Below, in pieces: positions 35,222-47,617 of a stretch of 64,000 bases of DNA. The notes beneath the pieces are model-generated. The model saw only the letters and a list, made by a program, of their open reading frames with translations. It made no database searches and was not told the DNA's origin. Each line of letters opens with the position of its first letter. Position 1 is the first letter of the stretch. The stretch is from Macrolepiota albuminosa (taxonomy: Eukaryota > Basidiomycota > Agaricomycetes > Agaricales > Agaricaceae), in contig JAMWFC010000037.1 of the NCBI GenBank assembly GCA_027475525.1, forward strand, positions 1,602,711 to 1,666,710, read 5' to 3'. The position numbers were made by a program, and so were the translations under genes.

Positions 35222-38126
35222 ATGTCACAGGATTCCGTGCGCGATTCCACGTCATCAATAACCAATGCTCCTCCTGCCTTTGACCTAGCGTCCTCGGTAC
35301 TACCGGAGACATTCCTTGATTCTAAACCGGGTCTGCTTGTCACTGCAGAGCTCGAGAAAGCAATCGAGGAATGCAAGTCGAACGTGGCGCGCATTGCGAA
35401 TCAATGTAGAGCGAAAAACAGGAAATTCCGGTGTGAAACTCCGCTTTGCCTCTTTTTGCTTCGTTTCATCTGCAATTAGCGATGTCGAGTTCGACCTTGA
35501 AAAGAATAGGCGACAGTGCCTTGATGGGCTTGATATTAATGGGTTTTTACCCTCAGACATCCGACGAATAACGCAGATCTTTGACAAACCTCAGTTTTTT
35601 GTGAATGGGCCGGACTCCAATGATATAATACAAGGAAGTATCGGAGACTGCTGGTTCCTTTCAGCCCTGGCTACTGTATCTACCGCGAAAGGCCTCGTCG
35701 AGAAGTTTTGCGTTGCGGTCAGCCCATTTAAGTTCCAGTGCTTCCTTTTCTTATATAACGTCCTCTTGTAGCGGGATGAAGAAGTCGGAGTCTATGGATT
35801 CATATTCTTCAGAGACAACAGATGGGTTAACGTTGTAGTCGATGAGTACATCAAACCCTCTGATTTTTGAATGTCACTGAATTTAACAGTTTGCTCTACA
35901 CGTCTGTCCCGAAATTCGAGGAGCTAACTTACACTGAAAGGGAAATTTATCATGAGGATAAAGATCAATACAATAGAACCGCTAGGAAAGGTGGGAAGTC
36001 GCTTTACTTCGCGAAGTCCGGTACGACAGGCGAAACGTGGGTTCCACTGGTCGAAAAGGCGTATGCCAAACTCCATGGAGACTACTTTTCAATATCTGGA
36101 GGAAAGGCTCCTGAGGCGGTGGAGGATTTAACCGGGTATGTCCACCTCTATAATGATCAGTTCTTTGCACATTCCCATCATGTTCAGGGGGGTTGCTACA
36201 GTGATCAATAATAAAGATATTCTTGACATCGATAGATTCTGGAATGAGGAGCTTCTCAAAGCTAATCAAGACAGACTTTTTGGCTGTTCGTTCGACAGCT
36301 TCGATGTCAAAAGAAGTGGTTTGTCCGATGTCAGAGTTGATGGTCTGATTGGTAGCCACGCGTACTCGGTCCTAAGGGCTGTTGAAGTGAAGATGAAACG
36401 ATTCGTAGTGCTCCGCAACCCCTGGGGTCGCTCTGGGTGGACTGGACGGTGGTCTGACGGATCAAAAGAGTGGACGTCAGAGTGGCTTGGGGTCTTACCC
36501 CTGCTCAAACATGAGTTTGGGGACGACGGCCAGTTCGTAATGGAATGTATGTGTTCCATTATCACTCTTACTCTTCTGAAGATACACATCGTGGATCCCT
36601 TTCTGATTTATATTTGCAGACTCCGACTTCCTCGATATATGGTCTCACATTCATCGCACCATCCTGTTTGATTCGAGCTGGATCATGTCCCAACACTGGT
36701 TGCAAGTGCCTACACGTCCGCTTCCATCAGCCTGGTCCCATGAAGATGTCGTTTGTAAGTTGTGTCCCAACACTGGTTGCAAGTGCCTACACGTCCGCTT
36801 CCATCAGCCTGGTCCCATGAAGATGTCGTTTGTAAGTTGTCATATTACAATGTCTATTCCTCAGAACTTCATACGTAGTTCCAGTCACGTTCTCTCTTCC
36901 TGCGCGTACTCTCACAATTGTGGTGCTTTCGCAGCTGGATACACGGTATTTCAAAGAAATAGCGGGAACCTCGAGCTGGTGCATGGATTTTACGCTCGTC
37001 AAAGAGGCGAATCTTTTCCTATGGCGGAAGCTTCGTCCTCGCTCTTGTACACCAGGAGTGTAAATCTAGAAATGGAACTTGATGAAGGGGAATATAACGT
37101 ATATGTCAGTCTAAGTGTGGATGGAAAAAAGTGGGTCGCTGACTCCTCAGTAGGTTCGTCTGGACCGCTCGGTTTCCGAGACCCAGTGGGTAGTTCTCCG
37201 TTAGTTATTACTTTCGCTTAATCCAGTCTATCGTATCCTAGGATACTTCAAAAAAGGCATAGAAAATGGCTGGGATCATCGAAAACTCTCTCGAAAATTA
37301 ACAGAACGAACGAAAAGTCGCTCTATCGTATCGAGTAGGTTTTTCCAGTACATGTCGAATGTGCTGACGCTGAACACGATTTTAGACTTCACACTCGCTC
37401 TATCGTATCGAGTAGGTTTTTCCAGTACATGTCGAATGTGCTGACGCTGAACACGATTTTAGACTTCACACAGGGTACAGTGCTTTGCTGCTGGATTTCA
37501 AAGTTTAGCTAACCATGATCTTCCACAGCATTCAACAAAAGTATCTCCCAGAGGATTTGGCAACTGTGCTTGACAAGGATAAAGTTTTGTATGAGAAGAA
37601 AAAGGCACAGCTCGCCAAGGAACATGAAGACGCCGAATGCCTTGTAACAGTCACCGTGACCACGGAGACCACCACTACCACTACAACGAAGACTGTCAAG
37701 AAGGGTGGAGATTCGGATGCACTGTCGCCTGAAGGCGTACCCGTCTCTACTTCAACTTCTGCTTCATCTGCTGCCCTATCTTCTGAAGTCAGAAAAACAT
37801 CAGGATCTTCCCCAATTCAGCTTCCCACACCTTCATATCCGCCAGTTGCTCCTCTCGCTGAAAGCTGTGTTCCTAATCCTGCCACTGGTAATTTGTCGCC
37901 CATTTCATACGAGGTTTCGCCAATCGTCCCACCAAGAGCGCAATCACCCAAGGATCCCCCACTGCCATTTGAAATCGCGGAAGACGAGAATCTTGTCTAC
38001 CTGGGGCTGCGTGTGTATACTCAAAATACTACGGCTAGGGTGGGTGGCCTTTTATACGACGATATCGCCGCTATGGGACAAGCGTCAATCTTTGGCCCTC
38101 GACCGTCTCCTTCACTGAAGACTTAA
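35222..38126 (+). CDS. Calpain-type cysteine protease
   Basis: Exons include 35222-35430, 35480-35717, 35772-35845, 35890-36135, 36188-36546, 36620 to about 36831, 36885 to about 37190, then about 37241-37340, a short exon after 37454, and 37533-38126. The calpain catalytic triad is intact: Cys in GDCWF (35649-35651), His in GSHAY (36357-36359) and Asn in RNPWG (36417-36419). A beta-sandwich calpain domain follows, then a long Thr/Ser/Pro-rich tail with a run of threonines. This is the non-EF-hand calpain class of fungi, a calcium-linked cytosolic protease. Two 77-base duplications (36686, 37319) and a one-base loss near 37001 break the frame as assembled. The exon borders between 37190 and 37540 are tentative. 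Confidence 0.85.
36686..36839. repeat. 77-bp exact tandem duplication (calpain exon 6)
   Basis: Copies at 36686-36762 and 36763-36839. The unit carries the end of exon 6 and its GTAAGT donor. Confidence 0.95.
37319..37472. repeat. 77-bp exact tandem duplication (calpain)
   Basis: Copies at 37319-37395 and 37396-37472. The unit spans an exon end and the following intron. Confidence 0.95.
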
Positions 38127-38313
38127 TGAAGGAGCCCATCTACCTTATCAAGGGTGTATCCTAGTGTAACCTAGGACGAGTTGGAAGTATTTTATCAGTG
38201 TACGTACATAATGCCAATTACAAATATTCCGAGTTTATGCTAAGACGGATTGGACTTGGCACGGCGGAAGTTAATGGTGGCAGCAACAAAGTACATGACA
38301 ACAAGATGTAGGT

Positions 38314-39999
38314 TTACAAGGGAGGATTGGCATTCTCAACCAGACTGACAAAGTACGACTGGAACCATGTGCCTGCTTCAGGTGCATCAGTGGCAGAATC
38401 ACTGGGCAGATATCAGAAACGCTCAAAAGAACAAAAGTGGAAAGCTTACGCCAGGCCGCAGTGAGCATCGTACCGTGGAGAGGATGTGTTGCTGGTACCA
38501 TCTGACTCGCCTCCAGGCTTAATCCAAACGATGGAGTCAATAAGAGAAGAACCAGTGTTAACAGTGGGGCGTGTGCCGAATCCTGCACCGACAACATTAC
38601 ACCAATCACCCCATTGATCACGGATGTTCTGTACACCAGAACGGCCTTGGTCGACAATGAAATGGGCGGGGAATCCACTTAGAGTAGGAGCAAAAGCTTC
38701 GATGTAATGCAACTCGTCGTAATTTGAGTTGCCAGACGTGATGGGGTCAGGGGTTGAAGCACCTGCCAGAAAGGGTTATCTAAGGTCGATAAAGAGCATG
38801 TTCTACCCACTCATGGCGTTATAGTTGGACACATCGGTGGCCAATCCACGAACGAAGGATGGAGAGCCTGCCTGCTGATAGAGTTGAGTGAAGAGTTGAG
38901 CGGCAGGGCTCAAGTTAGCAGGCCACCCGAGCCATCCAGCATGGCCAGCATCAAGGTACATGTAGACACCAACAGTGTCCAACTGTTGTATAGCGTAGGT
39001 TACACCAGACTGTTTCAAAATTATATGAACGAAGAATTTCTTAAAAGTTCAGGTAGATAAAAATTCATGCCTTGTACGCATCCTGAGCTTCACTACATTT
39101 TGAGACATTAAGGTTGGTCACCAAGTTCCCCAACGAATCAGGCTCGATGACTGCGACAACACGGACGTCGGGATAGGCTGCAACAGAGACGATGAGCTAA
39201 AGGGGTAACGAATACATTGTCTGTCACTCGACTCACCCTTAATCTGTGCGACGATTTGATCGATGTAACCTTTATATTTGTTGAGACCATCGTCAGCAAT
39301 GCTGAATTCTCCGTTGGAAGCCAAAGCGGCACAGTCGCGATCTGGCAAGTCATAGACGACGATCTGAACAAGATACTTGGTATTCGAAGCTTGGCCCTTG
39401 GCACTGGCATCAGCTAGGTAGGTTCCAAGAGTAGGAACTTTGGCGATCGTGTCAAACCAGATGAAAGTAGGGACCTCGGCAATCTTGAGAGCTTTCGCTT
39501 TGAGAGTGGCTTCAGAGATTTGGGCAGCTGCGGCGGTAACTTCGCCGGCGTAATAAGGAGACAGATATATCTGCATAACTAACCTTAACTTGCAGTTCAC
39601 AAGAAAGGACAAGGAAATTACCTCGTGTCCTGTATAAGGGTTGTCAGCGGCCGGTGTGGGTGTGGAAGTAGGGCCTGTGGTAGTAGACGTCGTTGACGAG
39701 GTCACAGTGGTTGTTGGACTCGATGAATAAGGACTATACGCATCTCAATTGAAGGGATCATGGATATTGTGGCAGTAAACCTCACAGGCATTGGGAATAT
39801 GAGTCGTTGATGTATGTACAAACAGTTCCTTCCACGCAGGTCGTGTCTCCAGCTGTATAGTCGTTCAATAATGCTGCAGCTAGTAATTACAGGAGAACTT
39901 ACTCCAGTTCATACCACCGCATTGAGCATATTCGGGCTGAACAGCAAGGACGAATGGGACCAGAGAGACTAAAGCTAGAAGCGAAGCGTACTTGAACAT
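38314..39999 (-). CDS. cel6A: Cellobiohydrolase, GH6 with N-terminal CBM1
   Basis: Eight exons (39999-39903, 39852-39786, 39733-39622, 39570-39237, 39177-39071, 39009-38811, 38762-38450, 38401-38314) give 1,317 bases, 438 residues. A secretion signal (LLALVSLVPFVLA) leads into a CBM1 module (YAQCGG, CTYINDSYSQCL), a Ser/Thr/Pro linker and a GH6 catalytic domain. GH6 enzymes release cellobiose from the non-reducing ends of cellulose with inversion. The acidic residues are present in DLPDRDCAA and IEPDSLGNLVTN, with YLDAGHAGWLGW and WCNVVGAGFGTRP after them. Intron 5 is GC-AG (donor AAG|GCATGA); the others are GT-AG. It is the window's clearest plant cell-wall gene. Confidence 0.96.
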
Positions 40000-40641
40000 C
40001 CTTGCGAAGGGAATATGTCTGCGATATGACCCAATACTACTTGACCCAATGGGACTTTATACCAATCCAGCATTCAGGCAGTTATGGAAGACCTCGCGAA
40101 ACACCAGCGGTGCAAATTGAGCATTACATCGAAGTAGGATTCCAAGAAAACGCGGGAGACAGAGTGAGATTCTGGGGTCACAGGATAGAACAAGCGGTCG
40201 TTTACTCCAAGATCCAAACGTATGTCCTTTGTTTTGAAAGGACATCGGACAGACATTTTCCCATTTTCGCTTGCAACGCGCTTATCCTTATTGCCGAGAA
40301 AAATATGAAGGATTCGGGAAGCCTAGCAAGGACTTAGACAAGGGTTCCATTCCCACGAAACCTTTACCGATATGCGTCTGCGCCAGCACTAAGACAAGTA
40401 AGATCCTGCTTTATGAGCTATGCATCTTCTACCTTATGACTTCAGGATCTTTTGAATTACTCCAAGAGCCGTATTTATAAATGTATCCATCAGCTTCGAA
40501 AAGATACGAGAATATCATAATTGCTGCAGTACTTGTACGGATAGGTTCTTACTTACAGCACTTGAAAGAGGAGATATCCGCGGCATATTTGGGAGTAGTC
40601 AAGCTGTTTATGCACGAATTTTAATCTCCTCCCAACTTGTT

Positions 40642-40795
40642 AGTTCTGCGAGACAAGTGATTGTAATCATTCCTTGTCTCAAGGACCCAGCCGCCAAGGC
40701 TACAGTACTTTAATGTGCAGTTCTGCGAGACAAGTGATTGTAATCATTCCTTGTCTCAAGGACCCAGCCGCCAAGGCTACAGTACTTTAATGTGC
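40642..40795. repeat. 77-bp exact tandem duplication (intergenic)
   Basis: Copies at 40642-40718 and 40719-40795. Confidence 0.95.
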
Positions 40796-40851
40796 GCGCT
40801 CAACTGCTTCTTATGCGCTCCTCAGTGCCTCTGACTCACTTTGTTTTTTCT

Positions 40852-41005
40852 TTTCTCAGTACAAAATGTTCATGTTCCCGCCCTAAACATTACAACTCTC
40901 ACAATCATTGCCCCTTTCAGGACATGGCTTTCTCAGTACAAAATGTTCATGTTCCCGCCCTAAACATTACAACTCTCACAATCATTGCCCCTTTCAGGAC
41001 ATGGC
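40852..41005. repeat. 77-bp exact tandem duplication (intergenic)
   Basis: Copies at 40852-40928 and 40929-41005, only 56 bases after the previous pair. Confidence 0.95.
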
Positions 41006-41525
41006 GTTCCTCATCTCCTAATAGCAGAAAGTGATTGCTTTGTGAAACACGGTCCGTCAAAGAGTCCGTACTTCGTGATAATGGAACGAACGTTATTGAA
41101 GAACAACCCTTTGGAACTTCAGTAAAAAAATTGAATGAATCTGCTCCTTACATACTTTCCGTATCTACATCGTATAAGCTATGTTATGACCGTGACATAA
41201 ATCGAGGAGGATGTAGTTGAAAAAACCACGTTGGTCGTTTTTTGGTTTGCGGATTAGAAAGAAGCATAGAGCATGAAAGGTCTTGACTCGATTACATTTC
41301 AAGTGCACACCACCTAACAACAATGTCGGATGGATTCCGGCAAATGACTTCATTGAAGTCTTGCCTTGACTTTCAATCTGATTTCCAACCTGCAAGTACC
41401 TAATATTGATGATCAATGCTTTCATCTGAAAGAAATAGTTGACCGGCGGTATCCGCGCTGACAAGTCGAACGAAAGCGCCTTGGCCCACAACTCAACATG
41501 GACAAATTCCCCCGGCAGGCTTTGC

Positions 41526-41679
41526 GCACAACATTCACTGGTGATTGATACGCTCTGCGTAGATGTCGGAGGTTGTAATGTGGATCAAGAAAAGTCCATT
41601 CGGCACAACATTCACTGGTGATTGATACGCTCTGCGTAGATGTCGGAGGTTGTAATGTGGATCAAGAAAAGTCCATTCG
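41526..41679. repeat. 77-bp exact tandem duplication (intergenic)
   Basis: Copies at 41526-41602 and 41603-41679. Confidence 0.95.
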
Positions 41680-42031
41680 GGTCTGAGGGTCTCAAACTGA
41701 AAGAAGTTTTGCGCTCCTACTGAATGACGTTATTGTCAAAGAAATGTCAACTGGGATGTCGGAAGTCGACACCAACTCGAACCTGAAAAAATATCGAATT
41801 ATCATAAAGAACGCAAATCAAGTACCACTACTATCCGACTCTGGACAAGGAAGCGGGTACTTGGACCGGTTGTGCAATCCAGATAGCGCGGTACGCATCG
41901 AATTCGCTCAAAAGTTACTCAAGTAAACTCTGTCACCGTCAGACGGGTAATTTCACAGAAGCCACAGCACGTCAAGAAGCACACCTCCGTTTTAGTTATC
42001 TATTCCAGATCTCCCGCTAAAGTGAAATCAT

Positions 42032-42559
42032 CTAGTGATGTGCCTCCACCTTGGGAAGGTCGGCCTCGAGGAAAGAAAGGAATGCATCCGCGCCACCAGC
42101 CTCCTCGATTGATGTGCTCTCCGCTTGCACAACGGGCGCTTGTGTGGGCTCAGTCGCGTCGTACTCTGCCAGCGCAGATGCGAGGTCAGTCGGTAGTACT
42201 GGGACCTTGGGGGTCGGGGGCGAGCTATAAGATTTCACGACTCCAACATGTGCGTCCTTGGCCTTGCAATTGTAAAAGATGATTCATTGAGAAGATTGCT
42301 TTTGGAGCGAGGATAACTCACGATAGGTGCAGGCTTGTAAGCTTTAATTTCGCGGAGGTAAATGTCCTGGACAAGATCTGCGGGTGGATTCGGAATTTAT
42401 AACGAGAACGGAGAGCGGATTTGCTACGAACCCTTGCGAGCAACGGTAGTGGATGAGAAAGCGCGGACGCGCGAGACGTTGCGAGTCTATACTTAAAGGT
42501 CAATGCAAAACATATAAATGGATGCAGTTGAAACTCACAGCTTGCCTGAGGAATGACAT
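42032..42559 (-). CDS. ATP14: Mitochondrial F1Fo ATP synthase subunit h
   Basis: Four exons (42559-42539, 42486-42432, 42377-42322, 42262-42032) give 363 bases, 120 residues, in frame with GT-AG introns. The N-terminus (MSFLRQATRNVSRVRAFSS) is a typical matrix-targeting presequence. The mature part starts DLVQDIYLREIKAYKP, the signature of fungal subunit h (Atp14), and ends in an acidic tail rich in Glu and Ala. The subunit belongs to the peripheral stalk region of complex V. The first exon is only 21 bases, so automated models may miss it. Confidence 0.9.
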
Positions 42560-43862
42560 GAGCGGTGGAAAAGTTGAAGAGGTGACGTGACAGTCACAGT
42601 CATAATGCCCCGTTTCGGACAAATGGTCCATTCATTGAACTTGACCACAACCGACTACTCCCGATGCTTTCCAGGCTCTCTGCTATCCGCACACTTCCTC
42701 GACTCGTTGTTATGCCAGTCAGGCACTCGTCTGGCAGGGTGGAAGGCAGCGTTGCCCAGTCAAAGGAATTCAGGTGCAGTGTCATGTTGGATGTTCATTG
42801 ACAGTGTTTCAACTATACCTTGAGTATAGCAAGAAGGAGGCAGCTCACGAAAGTAAGGGCCATTGACAGTAACGCATCCTCTCGTTCTGAGAAACTTGTT
42901 TAGATGAATACGTGCACCGTCATGATATTGAGCTCCTTGATGACAGTAACGCATCCTCTCGTTCTGAGAAACTTGTTTAGATGAATACGTGCACCGTCAT
43001 GATATTGAGCTCCTTGAAAGTTGAAGGCAGAGGTAGGGACCAACTTGCCGTCGTCGTTAATGTTTGCTGAAGTATCATCTCAAGATTGAGAAGAAGAAAG
43101 CTGAATTGGTTCGTTGCTGATCTTGATTAGATTCCGGTCTTAATTACGCTTGTAGGACGAACTGCACCAGACGAGAAAGAGCTCAAGAAGAAACAACAGT
43201 CATCAGAATGATTATTTCATGGTTGAAATTAGCATACGGGTATGCAGAATATCTTTCTTTCCTACAGCTGGTTAATCCCTGTCCTAGGTATTACGTTCTA
43301 TATCTGAAACTGTACTATGTACCACTATAATCTAGTGTTGAACCATGCGACGAATCTCTGTGTAACGACACACACTTCGACCAAGGAGCTTCAGCTCTTC
43401 ATTGCCTTGAAAGTTTTGCATCAATTTCAAGGAAGTGCTGGTCAACGTTCACTGGCACCGTTCAACGTTCAGGAAGGCGTACCCCCTAATACCCTGACGT
43501 CAAAATCACGTGAAATGACCAGCTGTTAAGTCTCAAGCTGTCGTTAGAGAATCTTCAATGACTACAATGGATGCTTATGCGTAGTTCAACGTCTGAATCC
43601 TATGATGCAGGAGCTTGGGTGTGTAAATGGGCTGTCTTCGAAGGAGAAATCGATTACTCGGCGTAATCAATCAGGAAAACACAAGGGCTCGCGGGTGAAC
43701 GTAGGTTTAGTCACGGAGCGGATGGCTTGTACCTGGCTGCGGCATTGCTTTCGTACACTTTTTACATATAATATAGTATTTGTGCGAACAGGTGTATCGA
43801 CTCCGATAATCGCGAGCCTGAGTTTGAGACCACGAAACACAACATCTCACATCACACGTCTC
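42560..43862. other. Intergenic, one 77-bp duplication
   Basis: About 1.3 kb upstream of the divergent ATP14 and F-box genes. No gene is recognised. The duplication at 42864 marks a probable contig join. Confidence 0.6.
42864..43017. repeat. 77-bp exact tandem duplication (intergenic)
   Basis: Copies at 42864-42940 and 42941-43017. Confidence 0.95.
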
Positions 43863-45585
43863 ATGACTATCTGCCTTTCCTACGACATCCTTGTTCAAGT
43901 CCTTGATTTGTTATCCGAAAATCATGTCTCATTGTATAATTGTGCTTTGGTAGATCGCAATTTCAACGATGCGGCGTCCAAAGTTCTGTACAGACGGATC
44001 CGGTATTCGCCTGAACATCGCCGTATTCTAGACCTGAAGGATCGTGGCGGGCTTGAAGTAACTATTGATATATTAATATTCTGCGATGCTTGATTTACCT
44101 GCAAATGTGCTTTTGATTATGATAGGAGAATTCCATGCTGAGGTCAGCTTGTACTCCGCATAATGCACCTCTTGTTATCGAGCTTGAGATCTCAGGTAAA
44201 CTGATAGCTATAACCACAGGACTATATACTCACGAAAGTCTCATCAGGATACATATCGACACGACCTCCACCACTCTTCAACCTAGGCACAACTATCGCT
44301 AATGCGATCCAGACATTTGTCAATCTGTCAAGCATCATTTTTTGTCCTATCACCTTTCACGAGAATCTCTTCATACAATCATTGGAACTGTTACCACATA
44401 TATCCAGACTTCACGAAGTTGCAGTGAATACTTCATGCACCGGCGAAAAAACGTGTCCCCTACTAACACGAATTGAGGGCCTTCGCAGACTCACATTAGA
44501 CAGTCCTGGCCGCATCATTCTTGACGCGCTTCCTGCGTGGCTGGGCAGACTCTCCCCCGGACTGTCAGGCCTCCATTTGAAAGTGAGTGAAAGTGCATGC
44601 CAATAATTTAATGCCTGTATCGTGTTACATCCAGGACAATTGTGGATCAATCACGCCTGGCGTATTGAAGTCCTTCGTGCCTCACGTCGCCGCTAACCTG
44701 CGCGAGCTGACTCTGGGGCTATCCTATTCTCTTCAAGACCAGGACGTCTTCGTTTTCTTGTCACAGCTTCCTCTTTTGGAGCACCTGCAACTCCACTATT
44801 ACTTGGTCCGCACCTACCCTCGTCAATTGAATCCCGACAAGATGATCTGACTACTGACGAAGAACAGCAATTGCGCGCCCCGAAAACCATTCCGAAACTC
44901 ATGCGTCTGAAATCTTTCACGGCGAATTATGGCCTGATATTTGATAAACGTGAAGTCGTCGCGCTATGTAGATGGGTTAAATGGGTGATTTTCTCCTCGC
45001 CCATTGAGCATGTCCGTCTGCTCCGTGACGATCACCGCCCCGATGCGATACATATCCCTTTTGACAACCTCACCGACCATTTAGCTACGAAACACCCGTC
45101 GACACTGCGTATACTCGACTTCAGGGAAGCATATGTCTCTGCCAAAGCGGTTAAATTATTGTTGGAACAATGCCATGGTTTGGAGGAGGTGTATATCGCC
45201 GTACGAAAACATGTATTAGTAAGATTGTCTTTATTCTTCCCTGAACGTTCACTCCTGATGGACGTTCTGGTATGACAGGACGTTTTCCAGGCACATGCGC
45301 GTCATTTGCCTCGTTTACGTAGTGCTGGATTCAACATACGGAATGCTAAGATGAAGGAAGCATTAGTAGATGACGACTCGGCCAGACAGATCATTACTCA
45401 AGGACCACACTCTCTTCGGAGACTTGCTGTAAATGGGGCAGCTTGGGAGGTATGTAATTGTGTTCAATTTTATAATAATCTTCTCTTCGCTTGATATCCA
45501 TTCATGCTTTTCGCAGGGAATATGGGTGTCTAGAGATGACAGAAGCGTCTGCTTTCTCGTGCAACGGATTTGTGGCTCATGCTAA
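43863..45585 (+). CDS. F-box / LRR-like protein
   Basis: Seven exons (43863-44057, 44126-44195, 44248-44582, 44635-44805, 44868-45218, 45279-45449, 45515 to about 45585) join in frame by GT-AG introns. The first 50 residues form an F-box (LSYDILVQVLDLLSENHVSL, then NFNDAASKVLYRRI), which binds Skp1 in SCF ubiquitin ligases. The rest holds irregular leucine-rich segments (LPLLEHLQL, MRLKSF) that would select the substrate. Large F-box families of this form are typical of agaricomycetes. The stop near 45585 is the best reading; an alternative frame would run some 40 bases further. The target is unknown. Confidence 0.85.
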
Positions 45586-46854
45586 GGTCGATCGTCACAT
45601 TCTTTTCGATTCACAGAGTTTATGAGAGGTTGAACTTATCTATGTAGTCGACTTGTTAATTGTGGGTTCTGACTATATGGTTTAATCTCGGCACCTCAGT
45701 GCCGCTGAAATTGAGGGATCTGCCAGGTGCTCAAGTTAGTTGTAACCGTCAGTCACGATCTACAATCCGTGCGGTACATGGTCATGAGTCGTTACCACAT
45801 GTTATTGATGCCATACGAAACGCCAAACCTATGTGGGTTCTGTATTGACGACGCTTCCGGGCACAAAGGACATCACGTCTGCCCTTCCTGACAAGTGCAA
45901 TACGTTGGCAATGGCGTCAATCTTATTTCTCAGACCACTTGCTTTCAATCCATTTAAGATTTGCTTGGAAAGTCCAGATTTCTGATATTCAAGCAGGTTT
46001 CATCCTTTTGTCGCATGATAGGCCACACTCCTTGCTGTACTTTCTCACAGCAAGCTACTATCAGTCCAATTATGCCATGAGCCTATTACGCTGCTCTTTT
46101 TCCCCATTCACGATTGCTGCTTGTTCTTTTATCGGTGAAGACCAAGCAGGAATGCTCTTATTGTGCGCGTTCAGGACGAACATATTTCGTCCAATGTTCG
46201 TCTTCTCATATTTAGTACACGCGCCCTTCTCCGACCTTCATATTCAATTCATGATTTGTCGGTGTAGCAGGTGCAGACCCCACCTACACTAGCAGGCTCA
46301 GTCACAGCTGCCCCTTTCAATGGCCTTGGAATTTGAGTGAGATGCAATGAAAAGAAGAAAGCCACAGCTGCAAAGTATAAGGTTGGTACACACTCGGTCG
46401 TCAAGTTTGATTAGATGTATGGCAGAGGAGGCCTTGGAGCATATGTCACAAATTTTTCACCATGTGCTTGAAGTAGGAGACACTCCAATAGACCATTTAT
46501 TCGGTAATTCTGATCAGCCTTGTCTAGCTTACAAGGAATTGGGTTACAGTAAGGGCCCTTTTGTGGCAAACTTGTAGGTCATCAAACTTGGCATTTACAT
46601 TCTTGACTTTCTTGTATTATCCTCTTTGAAACATCTGGAGGGCATTCTAATTCTGATCCTAGAAGCATCTTCTGTGAGCATCACTCGCTCATCACAGTAG
46701 AAGAAAATACATATGGACTCCGAGACTGGTGATATTAAACAAAAGATCTTCACCATTGACACAAGACACAGTAGAAATAGCACGTAACGTGTTTTACTGC
46801 GTCAAAAACGTTGAATCATGCTGTCGCAGAAAATAGATACACTATTGAAGATTG
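45586..46854. other. Intergenic, no gene recognised
   Basis: About 1.3 kb between convergent genes. Short open frames at 45939-46292 and 46347-46577 have no recognised domain. Confidence 0.5.
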
Positions 46855-47314
46855 TCACTGGTCTTCAGGAATGTCGGTTTCACTAGAATCAGATATAAAC
46901 ACAGCGCTTTCGCATAGATAGTTACAAGAAGACCTTGAATTCTGCACTTTTTGCTGTCGATCAGCAAGACGAATCCTGAAACAAAAAATGAAAGATTAAC
47001 GGATAGAGCCGCAAAGGTCTTCCTGGACACGAACTTGTTTCGAGCCGACAATACGCGCAATGTCCTAGCCTGCTCTTCCGGAGTCATGTTTACCCAATTC
47101 GCAATTCTGGACAATGTCTGGACTGGAAAATTAGTGTTTGTTAGCCCTTTCACACACGGTGTCCACCACGCACCCCATCGCTGTTAACAACCATGGGTCC
47201 AAGGGCATCAAGTTTGAATTTAGCGGCCTCATTTTCGACGTCTATCTTGACAGCATCGTCGTCCGAAGGTGATGGAAGGAGTAATGGTGTTTCTGGAGTG
47301 ATTGTTTCGGGCAT
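46855..47314 (-). CDS. Small conserved fungal protein (ANWxNMTPEEQxRTLRVL motif)
   Basis: Three exons on the minus strand start at ATG 47314. Introns begin GTGCGT after the NSDG codons and GTTCGT after the ARNK codons; the stop is at 46855-46857. The product has about 120 residues: an acidic N-terminus, then ALGPMVVNSDG, SRIANWVNMTP, ARTLRVLSARNKIRLADRQ, and a variable tail. I recall similar short proteins in many fungi but know no function for them. There is no signal peptide or membrane segment. The pattern suggests a small helical, probably nuclear or cytosolic protein. Confidence 0.7.
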
Positions 47315-47617
47315 TGATTTGTTAACAGTAGATTATGAGTACAAGGTGTTCAAATCAACGTGATCATCCAGAAGGAATCGATAAGATCGATTACATACAC
47401 ATTTGGTAAAGTAGATTGACTACGACTTCGAGTTTATTGCTAGTCAAACACTTCCAACAGGTAAGCGGTCTGTGAATATATATCAAGTAATTAATGTATA
47501 GCCAGTGTCATATAGCCTTATGTATCCAGGTGCAGGGCCCATCCCCAACCTCGAATAGGCATGCATCTGACGCACGATGGATCGCGCTCAGTTTTGAAAG
47601 CCTCAGATTAAGACCAC
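47315..47617. other. Spacer between small protein gene and P450
   Basis: About 300 bases; nothing recognised. It holds the upstream region of the small protein gene and the 3' flank of the P450 gene. Confidence 0.6.

Larger units (their letters stand above)
40000..42031. other. Intergenic with three 77-bp duplications
   Basis: About 2 kb between the Cel6A promoter and the ATP synthase subunit h gene. No gene is recognised. Duplications lie at 40642, 40852 and 41526, so up to three contig joins fall here and the true spacing may differ. Confidence 0.6.
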
